Below are positions 40,148-48,623 of a DNA stretch of 64,000 nucleotides, one piece after another. How positions within the stretch are numbered: the first letter of the stretch is position 1; every line of letters starts with the position of its first letter. This DNA is from Colwellia psychrerythraea (lineage in GTDB: Bacteria; Pseudomonadota; Gammaproteobacteria; Enterobacterales; Alteromonadaceae). The stretch spans positions 62,001-126,000 of the forward strand of contig NZ_JQED01000003.1 of assembly GCF_000764225.1 (NCBI RefSeq), given 5' to 3'. The notes below the pieces were generated by a model. That model was not told where the DNA came from, searched no databases, and worked only from the letters and a program-made list of their open reading frames with translations. A program made the translations under genes and the position numbers.

Positions 40148-40297
40148 TTATGCGTCAAAAGGGAATGATTACATTGCTTCTTTGAACAAGGTTTTGGGAC
40201 TAAATGTAATCATTTTGGCAATTTACTATTTTGTATGTCAGTAGGTTTATTACTGTTTAAAAGACTTATACAAGGTAAAATTTATTAAGGAATTATT

Positions 40298-40846
40298 ATG
40301 TCAGATCCATTTGTCGGCGAAATAAGAGCCTTTGGTTTTAACTTCGCTCCGCGTGGTTGGGCACTATGCCAAGGTCAATTACTTTCTATTGCTAGCAATA
40401 CTGCTTTATTTTCACTGCTTGGCACTATCTATGGTGGCGATGGCCGAACAACGTTTGCTTTACCCGATTTACGTGGAAGGGCCGCTATGGGTTTAGGTAA
40501 TGGCCCTGGTTTAACACCTAGAACCATTGGTCAGAAAAGTGGCTTTGAAACCAATACACTCAGTCAAAATCAACTGCCAGCGCATAACCATGCCATTACA
40601 GCAACGGCCAAATGTAAAGGCGGTGCAGGTAATGCTAATACGGCGGTTGGTAATGTTTGGTCAAATGATGCCGGCGTTTCATCTGCAACTTATTCCAATG
40701 CAGGAGCAGATGCGGATATGGCTGCAGGGGCAGTCACCGCTGAGTCTGCTAATACGGGGGCAAACCAAGCAGTTAACAATATGCAGCCTTTCCTTGTGAT
40801 AAATTACTGTATTGCATTGGTTGGCACTTATCCATCACGTAATTAA
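40298..40846 (+). CDS. Phage tail-collar domain protein (MdpB-like), copy 2
   Basis: 182-residue paralogue of the preceding gene, the same length. The N-terminal half differs at many positions (FVGEIRAFGFNFAPRGWALC), but the block from LFSLLGTIYGGDG to DLRGR is unchanged. The C-terminal region (AVGNVWSNDAGVSSATYSNA onward) is almost identical at the protein level, with many silent base changes. This argues for old duplication with strong selection on the tip, or partner contact. 150 bases separate the copies. Confidence 0.85.
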   Translation: MSDPFVGEIRAFGFNFAPRGWALCQGQLLSIASNTALFSLLGTIYGGDGRTTFALPDLRGRAAMGLGNGPGLTPRTIGQKSGFETNTLSQNQLPAHNHAITATAKCKGGAGNANTAVGNVWSNDAGVSSATYSNAGADADMAAGAVTAESANTGANQAVNNMQPFLVINYCIALVGTYPSRN

Positions 40847-40853
40847 AAATATT

Positions 40854-40878
40854 GAAGGGGGGAGAATCCTCCCTTTTC
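40854..40878 (+). terminator. Possible terminator after collar gene 2
   Basis: GGGGGGAG, AATC loop and CTCCCTTTT make a short GC-rich stem with T4, seven bases after the stop. It would reduce, not necessarily block, transcription into the GNAT gene. Confidence 0.5.
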
Positions 40879-40891
40879 AACCACACATAAA

Positions 40892-41362
40892 ATGAAAATA
40901 ACAATTGCATTAGGCACGACTAGTGATGAAAGCTTCTTTCAACAAATCGATGCTGAACATGCACAACGAATATTCCAATTCCTACCCCGAGAACAACGGG
41001 AAAATCTTATTGAAATGCAGTACTTGGCCAAAATTAGCGCTTACAAGAGCCAGTGGCCTGACGCAACAACTTACCTTGTGAAATCCGGACGATTAGGTAT
41101 TGGAAAAATTATCTTAAGCACGTACAAATCAGGCATGCACATCATAGATGTCGTCATTGATGAAAAGTATAGGAATAAAGGCATCGGTCGGCAATTATTG
41201 ATGTTAGTCGAACACAGGGCATTAGATATAGGCTGTACTAAACTAACACTTTCAGTTGCTACGAATAATAGAGCAAAGACGTTGTATGATCACCTAGGCT
41301 ATAAAGTCACTTCTCAAAATGAAACTCAGATTGCCATGCAAAAGCAATTGATGAAGGGTTAA
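40892..41362 (+). CDS. GNAT-family N-acetyltransferase
   Basis: 156-residue acetyltransferase. The acetyl-CoA loop is DVVIDEKYRNKGIGRQLLMLV near residue 89, followed by the typical LTLSVATNNRAKTLYDHLGY. The N-terminal part (FFQQIDAEHAQRIFQFLPRE) is not diagnostic. It lies 45 bases after the collar genes, a linkage also seen in other bacteria with tail-collar gene sets; the substrate is unknown. Confidence 0.85.
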   Translation: MKITIALGTTSDESFFQQIDAEHAQRIFQFLPREQRENLIEMQYLAKISAYKSQWPDATTYLVKSGRLGIGKIILSTYKSGMHIIDVVIDEKYRNKGIGRQLLMLVEHRALDIGCTKLTLSVATNNRAKTLYDHLGYKVTSQNETQIAMQKQLMKG

Positions 41363-41390
41363 CGTACGTGATCAACTCACATATTCCTTG

Positions 41391-41423
41391 AAAAGCCTCT
41401 GCAGTGATGTAGAGGCTTTTTTT
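41391..41423 (+). terminator. Terminator after GNAT gene
   Basis: AAAGCCTCT and AGAGGCTTT form a 9-bp stem with a ten-base loop followed by T7. It also faces the end of the merC-like gene on the other strand. Confidence 0.8.
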
Positions 41424-41489
41424 ATGGCTGATATTATTGCTTGTAGGCTCTATAAAGTATTTTGATTGTCAATTTCACTGAATTTGAAC

Positions 41490-41903
41490 CTACTTATCTG
41501 CTTTCACCGGGCATGGACATTGTTCTAGCTTTTGACAAAGTGAAAAGTTTCTAACGTGGCTAAATGCAATCAGTGCGGCACCTAAAACAGTTAATACTTT
41601 TTCTCCTGTTTCACCGAGATGCCTTTCAGCCAGAAGAATGGCAACAACTAAGCAAGATAATCCCAATAGTCCTGTAACCATGAATGACAGCGTTTTATGT
41701 TTTTTACAGCCTAAAGCTAAGGCGTAAATACTAACAGGGATAACGGCGACTATCATCCAAAAATGAAAGGCTTCGCCTTCTAAAGGAATTATTGCAAAAC
41801 TAGGAAAAAAAACGATAAACAGCGGTACTGCTAAGCAGTGTAGTACACAAGCGAGTGATAAACTAATAGCCATTTTGTCGGTGGAAATAGATAAATTTTT
41901 CAT
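41490..41903 (-). CDS. MerC-domain membrane protein
   Basis: 137-residue inner-membrane protein with four hydrophobic segments, resembling MerC, a mercury-uptake protein. The first segment holds SLACVLHCLAVPLF, the family's Cys pair in the membrane. A Cys/Lys-rich C-terminus (LEQCPCPVKADK) could also bind metal. It follows a Zur-like gene by 33 bases and a Zur box lies upstream, so in this context a zinc-related role is more likely than mercury. That is inference. Confidence 0.75.
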   Translation of the reverse strand: MKNLSISTDKMAISLSLACVLHCLAVPLFIVFFPSFAIIPLEGEAFHFWMIVAVIPVSIYALALGCKKHKTLSFMVTGLLGLSCLVVAILLAERHLGETGEKVLTVLGAALIAFSHVRNFSLCQKLEQCPCPVKADK

Positions 41904-41936
41904 TTTGTTAACCTTAATAAGTTCACCGCTGCATTG

Positions 41937-42389
41937 TTAGCGTAAGCAAGTGTTGCATATGCAATTTAGCTCAATATGGGAGGACAATAATTGGTAGCCA
42001 AATTGCTTAGCTTTGTTGTCTAGTTCTAATAATTTGCTGGGATCTAGCTTAATTTCATCTACTCGCTGACATTGTTGACAAAACAGTAGTTGTGACGTTA
42101 CATGAGGTAAGTCATTGATAATATCAGCACAAGCCACATATTTATTCGCTATATTTAACTTATGCACTAATTGACTTTTCTCTAAAAAAGATAAAATTCG
42201 ATAGATGGACATCGGAGCAAGGGATTGCTTAAATTCCTTTTCAAGCAAATCGATTAACTCATAAGCTGAAACAGCTTTATCTATTTGTAATAATGCCGTT
42301 AGAATTAGCTTTCTTTTCGTTGTTAATTGAGCTCCTTGTTGGCGACACTTTTGTTCAGCATGTGTAATATGAGCTTGAATTTTCTCCAT
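41937..42389 (-). CDS. zur: Fur-family zinc regulator, Zur-like
   Basis: 150-residue Fur-family repressor, most likely Zur. The winged-helix half has LTTKRKLILTALLQIDKAVSAYE and the recognition helix APMSIYRILSFLEKSQLVHK. The structural zinc site has two Cys pairs (LFCQQCQRV near residue 103 and the C-terminal CICNTC). His residues near IELNCIC are candidates for the sensory site. The position between DUF1826 and MerC genes behind a Zur box supports zinc sensing over iron. Confidence 0.85.
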   Translation of the reverse strand: MEKIQAHITHAEQKCRQQGAQLTTKRKLILTALLQIDKAVSAYELIDLLEKEFKQSLAPMSIYRILSFLEKSQLVHKLNIANKYVACADIINDLPHVTSQLLFCQQCQRVDEIKLDPSKLLELDNKAKQFGYQLLSSHIELNCICNTCLR

Positions 42390-42534
42390 GTCTTATCTCA
42401 ATTTATGTCGGTTGTGTGCAGGTATGTATTCTAAAGTGCAGCTTTTGATACTATGTGTGTTGGCTCGCAAAAATGGCTGTAAAAAGTAAGGAGCTATGAC
42501 GAAATATTTATAATTATTTAATCTTTCCATGAAA

Positions 42535-43209
42535 TTAGCTCATGAAATCTAAGGTAAGAATTAATCGCTGCTCACTTTGCGCGCAAATGGGGGAGCGATG
42601 TACTAAACCAGCTTGTTCATTATTGTGCCAGTTCTCACCTTTAAGTAAGGCAATGTCTCCACATGAAATCTGCTCGATACTCGCTGTGGGGTTGATTAAC
42701 CCCGAGCAATCATCTGACAACCCATTACTACCTGAGCCTAACTTATTTCTATTCACCGCTTCTTGAGGAAGCCATTGAGTCGCAGGACCATGCAAGGTTG
42801 TCACTAGCCGACACGGTACTTTATCGACATGGAACCTAGGACACATAGGGCTATCAAGTAATTTCAACCGCAAACCTGCACATTCTAATTCGAAAAGTGT
42901 ACAGAACATGTCTACTAATAACGTTATATGCTGGCAAAAATCATGAATTTCCTCGATATCATCGAGGCAGTTGGCAATGTGCTCATAGGCATTACTTGGC
43001 GTTAAGACCATTACAGTTCTAAATTTTGGCTTTTGTATAATGATCTTTTCAATGCAACGATTAATGTTATCAGTCAGAGAGTGTTGCCAAACGGCCAAAT
43101 TGACATCATCTCGATATATATCAGTTAAGGTACTTGGTAGAGGAGATTGACTCGTAATACGACATTTGTCCGTGGTTGTCGCTAAAGCGCTGGAAGTTGA
43201 TTGATTCAA
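42535..43209 (-). CDS. DUF1826 family protein (zinc-response associated)
   Basis: 224-residue cytoplasmic protein of unknown function, assigned to DUF1826 by the segments FRTVMVLTPSNAYEHIANCL, CAGLRLKLLDSPMCPRFHVD and LLKGENWHNNEQAGLVHRSP. His and Cys are frequent around these blocks, so metal binding is possible. The family is often linked to zinc-uptake genes. The only visible start is a TTG at 43209, with no clear ribosome site. It is first in the minus-strand group DUF1826-zur-merC. Confidence 0.7.
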   Translation of the reverse strand: MNQSTSSALATTTDKCRITSQSPLPSTLTDIYRDDVNLAVWQHSLTDNINRCIEKIIIQKPKFRTVMVLTPSNAYEHIANCLDDIEEIHDFCQHITLLVDMFCTLFELECAGLRLKLLDSPMCPRFHVDKVPCRLVTTLHGPATQWLPQEAVNRNKLGSGSNGLSDDCSGLINPTASIEQISCGDIALLKGENWHNNEQAGLVHRSPICAQSEQRLILTLDFMS

Positions 43210-43298
43210 AATATTTAGGTATCCACATTATTATTCATCATTTAGCTGAAATAGCAGAGGCTTTAAAATGTTTTAGGTAAGATATGTTTGATAGGTTA

Positions 43299-43319
43299 AT
43301 GTGATACTATAACATAGTC
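43299..43319. promoter_or_regulatory. Zur box
   Basis: AATGTGATACTATAACATAGT: ATGTGATA and TATAACAT are inverted around one C with a single mismatch. The minus strand, ATGTTATAGTATCACATT, matches the gammaproteobacterial Zur consensus (GTTATANTATAAC core) very closely. It lies 90 bases upstream of the DUF1826 gene and should make the group derepressed when zinc is low. Confidence 0.8.
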
Positions 43320-43718
43320 AAGGTGTGTTTTTTTTTCGGTGGCAGAAAGTGTTATATATTAACTTTTCATGTTTTTTGTTTTTATTATATTTTCATTACG
43401 GTTTTTATGTGCTTTTGTTAGTTTTTATAAAGAGATTGGTAAGGTAAGTGGTGTTTGTTAAAAGGTTTTTGTTGTTACTTTATATCAATATGTTGTGTTG
43501 ATCGTTTGAAGCTATTTTATGTGATTACTTAGCTATTTGGCAGTACCGTTTATTTTGAAAATTACAGAATAAACGGTATTTAGACGTCTTCGAAAGAATG
43601 AAGCTAGCTCCAAGTTTTACTTTCAAGCAAGAGAGCTCGGTATTTAGTCAATGGGCAATAATGCTTTCGTTTTAAAAATTATTAACCCATCAAGACAATG
43701 AAAATGACAAACTTCTTT
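43320..43718. other. T-rich gap between the zinc and phosphorus groups
   Basis: No gene seen. It holds a T9 run near 43330 and a perfect 11-bp hairpin (TACCGTTTATT with AATAAACGGTA, 43544-43578) without a T tract, perhaps the end of the phoD transcript. Confidence 0.5.
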
Positions 43719-44819
43719 CTATTTTTTCTGGTATGGACTAATTAAAGATAACGGCATTTTTTGCTGACTAAATACCTTGCCATTTACGTCCTTTATGCTC
43801 AGGGTAATTTGAGGGTCGACTTGTTGCCAATCAATGAGCAACTCACCATAATTCACGTTATTAATAAAATTACCTACGCGATGTTTGTTAGGACTTACTT
43901 CTTTCCATTCCTCTGTTAAACCAGAGCTAGTGACTTCCCATAAGGGGTAGTCTAGGTTGCTTGTTACCTTAGACATTTCTCCCCAATGTGTATCACCACT
44001 AATGATTATTACCCCGTTGACCTGATACTTTTTAATTAAAGAAAAAAGACGTTCTCTGTCATGAGGAAAGTTTGCCCAAGATTCCCAGCCGGTAAATTCA
44101 GGTAGTAGCTGTAAACTCGAAGCAATCACTTTAATTTTTGATGGTTTTTGCAATTCTGTTTCTAGCCACTGCCATTGGGCTTCTCCTAACATTGATGCAT
44201 TTTCTGTTAAGTTGGGACTATAAGGTCCCATATTATTTGGTTGACGGTTAGTTTGATAATTAACGCTGCCGACATTGCTCAATTCATCTCGATTCCAGCG
44301 TAAATCGGGTAAAATAACATGCACTTTATTGTGCGCTTCTCCATACATATAAGCCGTATAAATACCATTTTCTTGCGTATACCTAGCTGAATTTTGTGGC
44401 TCTTGCCAGAAGTCTAACATTAGCTTTCTAGATTGTTCTTTTTGCGGGTACTCTGCGCCTGCATCATTCTCACCAAAATCATGGTCGTCCCAAATGGCGA
44501 TGGTTGGTGTGGTAGAGCGGAGTTTTTTTATCCCAGGGTTATTGCCAAGTCGTTGGTATTTTTCGGCCATATCTTGCATGTTCTTTGTGTCGCCATAAAT
44601 ATTATCTCCCAGAAAAATGAATAAATCTGCCGCCTCGTCATTAATAGACTTTAAAATGGGCATGGCTTTATCTTGATGTGAACAAGAACCAAAAAGAATT
44701 TTTTGTGGTGAGCTCTTTAACTTATTTGACTGAATTAATTGATTAAATTGCGTAGCTTGTGCTGTTATCAATAGCTGAAAGCTGGTTATGCAAAGTAGCA
44801 CCAATGATGATGATTTCAT
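43719..44819 (-). CDS. PhoD-like alkaline phosphatase/phosphodiesterase
   Basis: 366-residue exported metallophosphatase of the PhoD family. A signal peptide (MKSSSLVLLCITSFQLLITAQA) is followed by LFGSCSHQDKAMPI, LFIFLGDNIYGDT and the metal-binding IAIWDDHDFGENDAG, then VIIISGDTHWGEM near residue 275. It likely cleaves phosphate from organic esters or diesters outside the cytoplasm. It overlaps the upstream phosphodiesterase-like gene by four bases (ATGA), indicating coupled translation. Confidence 0.88.
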   Translation of the reverse strand: MKSSSLVLLCITSFQLLITAQATQFNQLIQSNKLKSSPQKILFGSCSHQDKAMPILKSINDEAADLFIFLGDNIYGDTKNMQDMAEKYQRLGNNPGIKKLRSTTPTIAIWDDHDFGENDAGAEYPQKEQSRKLMLDFWQEPQNSARYTQENGIYTAYMYGEAHNKVHVILPDLRWNRDELSNVGSVNYQTNRQPNNMGPYSPNLTENASMLGEAQWQWLETELQKPSKIKVIASSLQLLPEFTGWESWANFPHDRERLFSLIKKYQVNGVIIISGDTHWGEMSKVTSNLDYPLWEVTSSGLTEEWKEVSPNKHRVGNFINNVNYGELLIDWQQVDPQITLSIKDVNGKVFSQQKMPLSLISPYQKK

Positions 44820-45979
44820 TCAAAAACCTCCTGAATAACTGAGCCTGCTGTCGGATTAAATGCCTTAGGGTCTTCACCTAACAAGGTCAATGCGGTCGCG
44901 GCAATTTGATTTTGCTTAACTTCTTGTGTGGTTTTTATTTCACCTCGCGCGCGCACACCAGGCCCCATGGCAGCAAACCAAATATTTTCTGAACCAATAA
45001 TGCCATTTGGAAACGCTTTGAGGTTTTTCATATAACCTTGTACCGCTAACTTTGAGGCATGATGTTGCCAATCGTCGGCATTACTACCTCGGCCATGATC
45101 TGTGGTGATCATTAACACGGTATTATCTTGATAACCAGAGGTTGTTTGCAGAGTGTGCCATAAGTCAGCGATAAACTTATCAGTTTGATGGGCCGAGGAG
45201 AGGTAACTGTCGTAATGGCCATCATGGGCAAAATCATCTGTTTCACCTAAAGCAATTATCATGACTTTAGGTTTAACTGTTAATAAATAATCTTTTGCGT
45301 ATCGATAAGTGAAACTATCTAAGCGAACGTTGTGCCAAGGGCTAGGGATTTCTTTTTGTAAATTGTTCAGTAGTTTAGCTTGATTAGACAGTGCATAACC
45401 TTTGGCTGAATCAAACCCAGCATTAATATAAAGCTGACTGCGTTCTTTATTTAAAATAAAAGGAAATACGTCCCAACTGCCAAATGCAGCCAGTTTGTGT
45501 TGGTAATCTTCTTTAGTATTTAGCCATTCTAAAAAAGAAATTTGTGGGTTTAATTTTTTTTTATTGCTATTGATGGAATGATCAACCACACCAGTAAAAA
45601 TCTCACTGTATCCAGGGTAGGAAAAGTGCCATTGGTTAGCAATTGACATGTTTGACCCAATATTACGATTGCCAATTACCATGCCTTCTTTTACAAAGGT
45701 ATTCCAAAAGAATGGCATTAATAATTGACGACGTTTTTCTTCATTGTCATGCCAAAATTTTTCCTGGACATGATGTCCTTGTCGAACAAACTTTTCATTC
45801 TTGAGTAACGAAGGGTCAGCGCCAGAAAATAATTCCTGCCACCGTAATCCATCAATAGTGACTAACACTAAGTTGGTACCACTTGCTGTATTGTCGATCG
45901 CAGAATTTCCTTTGTCTGCATTTGCATTAATACTAAAGCCCGTTAGCAATAGCATGATTAGAATGATTTTTTTTAACAT
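44816..45979 (-). CDS. Alkaline-phosphatase-superfamily phosphodiesterase (exported)
   Basis: 387 residues from the ATG at 45979, preceded by AGG; a TTG nine codons upstream is less likely. A Sec signal peptide is followed by the alkaline phosphatase/sulfatase superfamily core: LVLVTIDGLRWQELFSG with the metal Asp, IALGETDDFAHDGHYDSYL and MITTDHGRGSNADDW, which hold metal His/Asp residues. The nucleophile seems to lie near SYPGYSEIFTG (Ser or Thr). It may hydrolyse phosphodiesters or nucleotides for phosphorus supply. Confidence 0.8.
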   Translation of the reverse strand: MLKKIILIMLLLTGFSINANADKGNSAIDNTASGTNLVLVTIDGLRWQELFSGADPSLLKNEKFVRQGHHVQEKFWHDNEEKRRQLLMPFFWNTFVKEGMVIGNRNIGSNMSIANQWHFSYPGYSEIFTGVVDHSINSNKKKLNPQISFLEWLNTKEDYQHKLAAFGSWDVFPFILNKERSQLYINAGFDSAKGYALSNQAKLLNNLQKEIPSPWHNVRLDSFTYRYAKDYLLTVKPKVMIIALGETDDFAHDGHYDSYLSSAHQTDKFIADLWHTLQTTSGYQDNTVLMITTDHGRGSNADDWQHHASKLAVQGYMKNLKAFPNGIIGSENIWFAAMGPGVRARGEIKTTQEVKQNQIAATALTLLGEDPKAFNPTAGSVIQEVFE

Positions 45980-46063
45980 GTGTAGACCTGTTGTCGAATA
46001 ATTCAAATGAAAGAAGCCAAGTAAGAGCTACTTGGCTTGGTTATCAATGTTGTCTATTAAGCT

Positions 46064-48352
46064 TTAGAAGTTGGCAGTAAAGGTCATTGAAGCCGTTCGA
46101 GGTGCTCCGATAAAGAAGGTAGTCCCATTGCCGGTTCCCGTTGATAAATAACTTTCATCGGTAATGTTGGTAACAACGAACGCGATGTCAATCGAGCTAA
46201 TTGCTTGACCGTCAAAAGGAACAAAGTAACCTGCATTGAAATCAAATGTGGTGTAAGAAGGCGCATCACCACGTTCTCCGGTATATTTACCCGATGCACC
46301 AAGTCGGAAATCACCTTTAGTGTAATCCGTTGATAAAACAAACATATCATCCACGGAATCGATGACTTTATCACCTTCGCTAAAACCTGGGGCATCACCA
46401 ACATAACGTGAATCATTATTGGTATACGATGAATATAAGCTCCATTGATCATTTAAGCGGTAGTTTACACTGAGTTCAAAACCATCGGACTCAATACCAC
46501 CAACATTAACGTAAGAGCCATTAGTACCAATAGTGTAATCAATGCCATCAGTATCGCTGCCAGGCGCTATGAAGGTAATTCTATTTTCAAAATCAATAGT
46601 GTAATAAGTGGCTGAAAAGCTAATATCTTCAGTGTTGTAGCGCAGGCCTAAATCGATATTTTCAGCTGTTTCAGGTTCAATATTTTCAAGTGTAGATGCA
46701 TCACGCTCCAATACACCGTCTTTAATAGCTGAAAAGTTCTCGCTGTACCCAGCAAATATCTCAATGTTATTGTTTACTTGATAGATAGCACCAGTACTAA
46801 AGAGGACATCAGAATCACTGTTAACTTTTCCCGTTTGTTGGTTGGTAAAACCATCAGTTTTTTCAATATCTACTAAGTATTTTTGCGCGCCGATATTTAA
46901 GGATAGATCGCCAAAATCTAGCGTGTCTTGTAGGTAGAACTTTAATGTGTCGGTTTGAAATTCATTACTATATTGTGTCCAATAGGGCGTTGAATCAAAA
47001 TGATGATAAACACGTGCATCAATCACTTTATGCCAATCTCTCGATTCATTACGTTCATTTGATTCTGCCCATAATCCAAATTGAATGTCGTTCATGGCAA
47101 TAGTCCACTGTGCATTTGCAGTTAAGCCTATACGGTCCTTTTCATAATGGGTATGACGATAAGACATCACAGGCACAGCGCTATCACTATAACAGGCTGG
47201 ATGTAAACCTGGGCCAGAATCCCATGGCCAAGTAAAACTTTGCTCGCAGCCTGTCGCAGGTGCTAATGGCGTGCCATTTTGGTCGGTAAAGCCATAAGTC
47301 GCCCCTATTGAACCACCTTGGTTGGTTGGGTTGCCGTTACTATCTACTGCGGAAACTAAATAAGGTGGGATCCAATCACCTCGCCCCTTATTTTTATGAA
47401 AATATGGTGTGATTTGAAACGACGCATTGTCAGACAATTGATAATCAAATTTTACATAACCTAAAGTATTTTCACGCAGTGTTGACCAGCCTTCGGCAAA
47501 CATTTGATCAAGGTGAGGCGTGCCCGTCCAATTCCATGTTAATTGATCCCAATCAGGTGTTTGGTTGAACTGATCTAAACTAACCGAATTGTAATTGTCT
47601 TCGTCGGCATCGTCATACGATAAACGGCCAGTAATACTTAAGTTATCTAGTTCGGTAATGAACTTAACTTCGGCGTGCTCTCTTTGCATACCTCCATTAG
47701 ACCCTTCACCCACCCAGCGACTTGTCGAAGTGGATGAATAGCTCGCGTAAGCGTAGGTATTATCGAAGATCCGTCCTGTGTCATGACGGATGAAATAGCG
47801 AGAGGCATCATGATCACCATCGGTATAGGCCAAGGTTGTTGTTTCTTCAAAAGCAGGGTCTGCACTAACAAAGTTGAACGTCCCCCCCAGTGCCTCTAAT
47901 GAAGCTGATGAAATATCAGAAGTTCCTTGTGATACTTCAATGGTACGCATATTTTCGCTATCTAAATAACGATTTGCTTTAGCGCCGCCACCATAGTTAG
48001 AGCCACCATTTGGGATGCCATCAATTGTCATGCCTAGCTGTTGCTGATTACCATCAATAGTAAAGCCGCGCATGGTAATCGATGTTGACCAATCATCACC
48101 ACCAAAAGCATCGCCTTCATTGATGCTAATACCGGGCAGGTTGTCCATAATAGCGAGTATGCTACTAGCAGGTGACTGCTGCTTGATCATCGATGATTCA
48201 ATTACATGATTGGCATGAGATAGCTTTTTAGCCACCACGGTGACTTCTTCCATCGCACTCTCATTTTCTTGTTTGTCGGCTGCAGTAGCAGGTAACGACA
48301 ATGCTGAAGCAATGGCTATAGCGATAAGTTTTTTTGAACATTGAATAGTCAT
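46064..48352 (-). CDS. TonB-dependent outer-membrane receptor
   Basis: 762-residue outer-membrane receptor. It has a signal peptide (to about residue 24), a TonB-box-like EEVTVVAKK near 35, a plug domain (ILAIMDNLPGISINEGDAFG and MRGFTIDGNQQQLGMTIDGIP), and a long beta barrel ending in aromatic Phe (MTFTANF). A Pho-box array lies in front of it and phosphatase genes surround it. A phosphorylated organic ligand is therefore likely, but which one cannot be told. Confidence 0.92.
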   Translation of the reverse strand: MTIQCSKKLIAIAIASALSLPATAADKQENESAMEEVTVVAKKLSHANHVIESSMIKQQSPASSILAIMDNLPGISINEGDAFGGDDWSTSITMRGFTIDGNQQQLGMTIDGIPNGGSNYGGGAKANRYLDSENMRTIEVSQGTSDISSASLEALGGTFNFVSADPAFEETTTLAYTDGDHDASRYFIRHDTGRIFDNTYAYASYSSTSTSRWVGEGSNGGMQREHAEVKFITELDNLSITGRLSYDDADEDNYNSVSLDQFNQTPDWDQLTWNWTGTPHLDQMFAEGWSTLRENTLGYVKFDYQLSDNASFQITPYFHKNKGRGDWIPPYLVSAVDSNGNPTNQGGSIGATYGFTDQNGTPLAPATGCEQSFTWPWDSGPGLHPACYSDSAVPVMSYRHTHYEKDRIGLTANAQWTIAMNDIQFGLWAESNERNESRDWHKVIDARVYHHFDSTPYWTQYSNEFQTDTLKFYLQDTLDFGDLSLNIGAQKYLVDIEKTDGFTNQQTGKVNSDSDVLFSTGAIYQVNNNIEIFAGYSENFSAIKDGVLERDASTLENIEPETAENIDLGLRYNTEDISFSATYYTIDFENRITFIAPGSDTDGIDYTIGTNGSYVNVGGIESDGFELSVNYRLNDQWSLYSSYTNNDSRYVGDAPGFSEGDKVIDSVDDMFVLSTDYTKGDFRLGASGKYTGERGDAPSYTTFDFNAGYFVPFDGQAISSIDIAFVVTNITDESYLSTGTGNGTTFFIGAPRTASMTFTANF

Positions 48353-48408
48353 ATATCCCCTAGATAAAATGTGTATTGTTTTAATTGCGGGGAAGTATGC
48401 TCACTGTT

Positions 48409-48463
48409 TATGACAGATTATTGACTGAATAATGACTGTTTAACTAATGAATTATGACAGCTG
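48409..48463 (-). promoter_or_regulatory. Pho box array (five 11-bp units)
   Basis: Read on the minus strand, five units repeat every 11 bases: CTGTCATAATT, CATTAGTTAAA, CAGTCATTATT, CAGTCAATAAT and CTGTCATAAAC. The PhoB site in Gammaproteobacteria is a direct repeat of CTGTCAT-type half-sites at the same 11-base spacing. The array lies about 60-110 bases before the TonB-receptor start and also in the gap to the divergent phoA-like gene. Confidence 0.75.
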
Positions 48464-48623
48464 TCTTATAACACTGATTTGTTGATGTGAGTTTGTTAAA
48501 TACGTGAAGCAAGACCTGTAGTATGTTGTTGGTAAATTCTAACGTTGGACTTATTAGTGTCATATAGCAGGCTTATACTTAGGGTAAATAAAGCAATACT
48601 TGATACTTATCTCGGAGAACTCT

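Noticed and set aside
39599..40846. Prophage remnant from the tail-collar genes
   Set aside because: No capsid, terminase, integrase or other phage genes nearby; the collar family is common outside phages.
41490..41903. Mercury resistance locus
   Set aside because: Only a MerC-like gene; no merA, merT, merP or merR, and the context is a Zur box with a Zur-like regulator.
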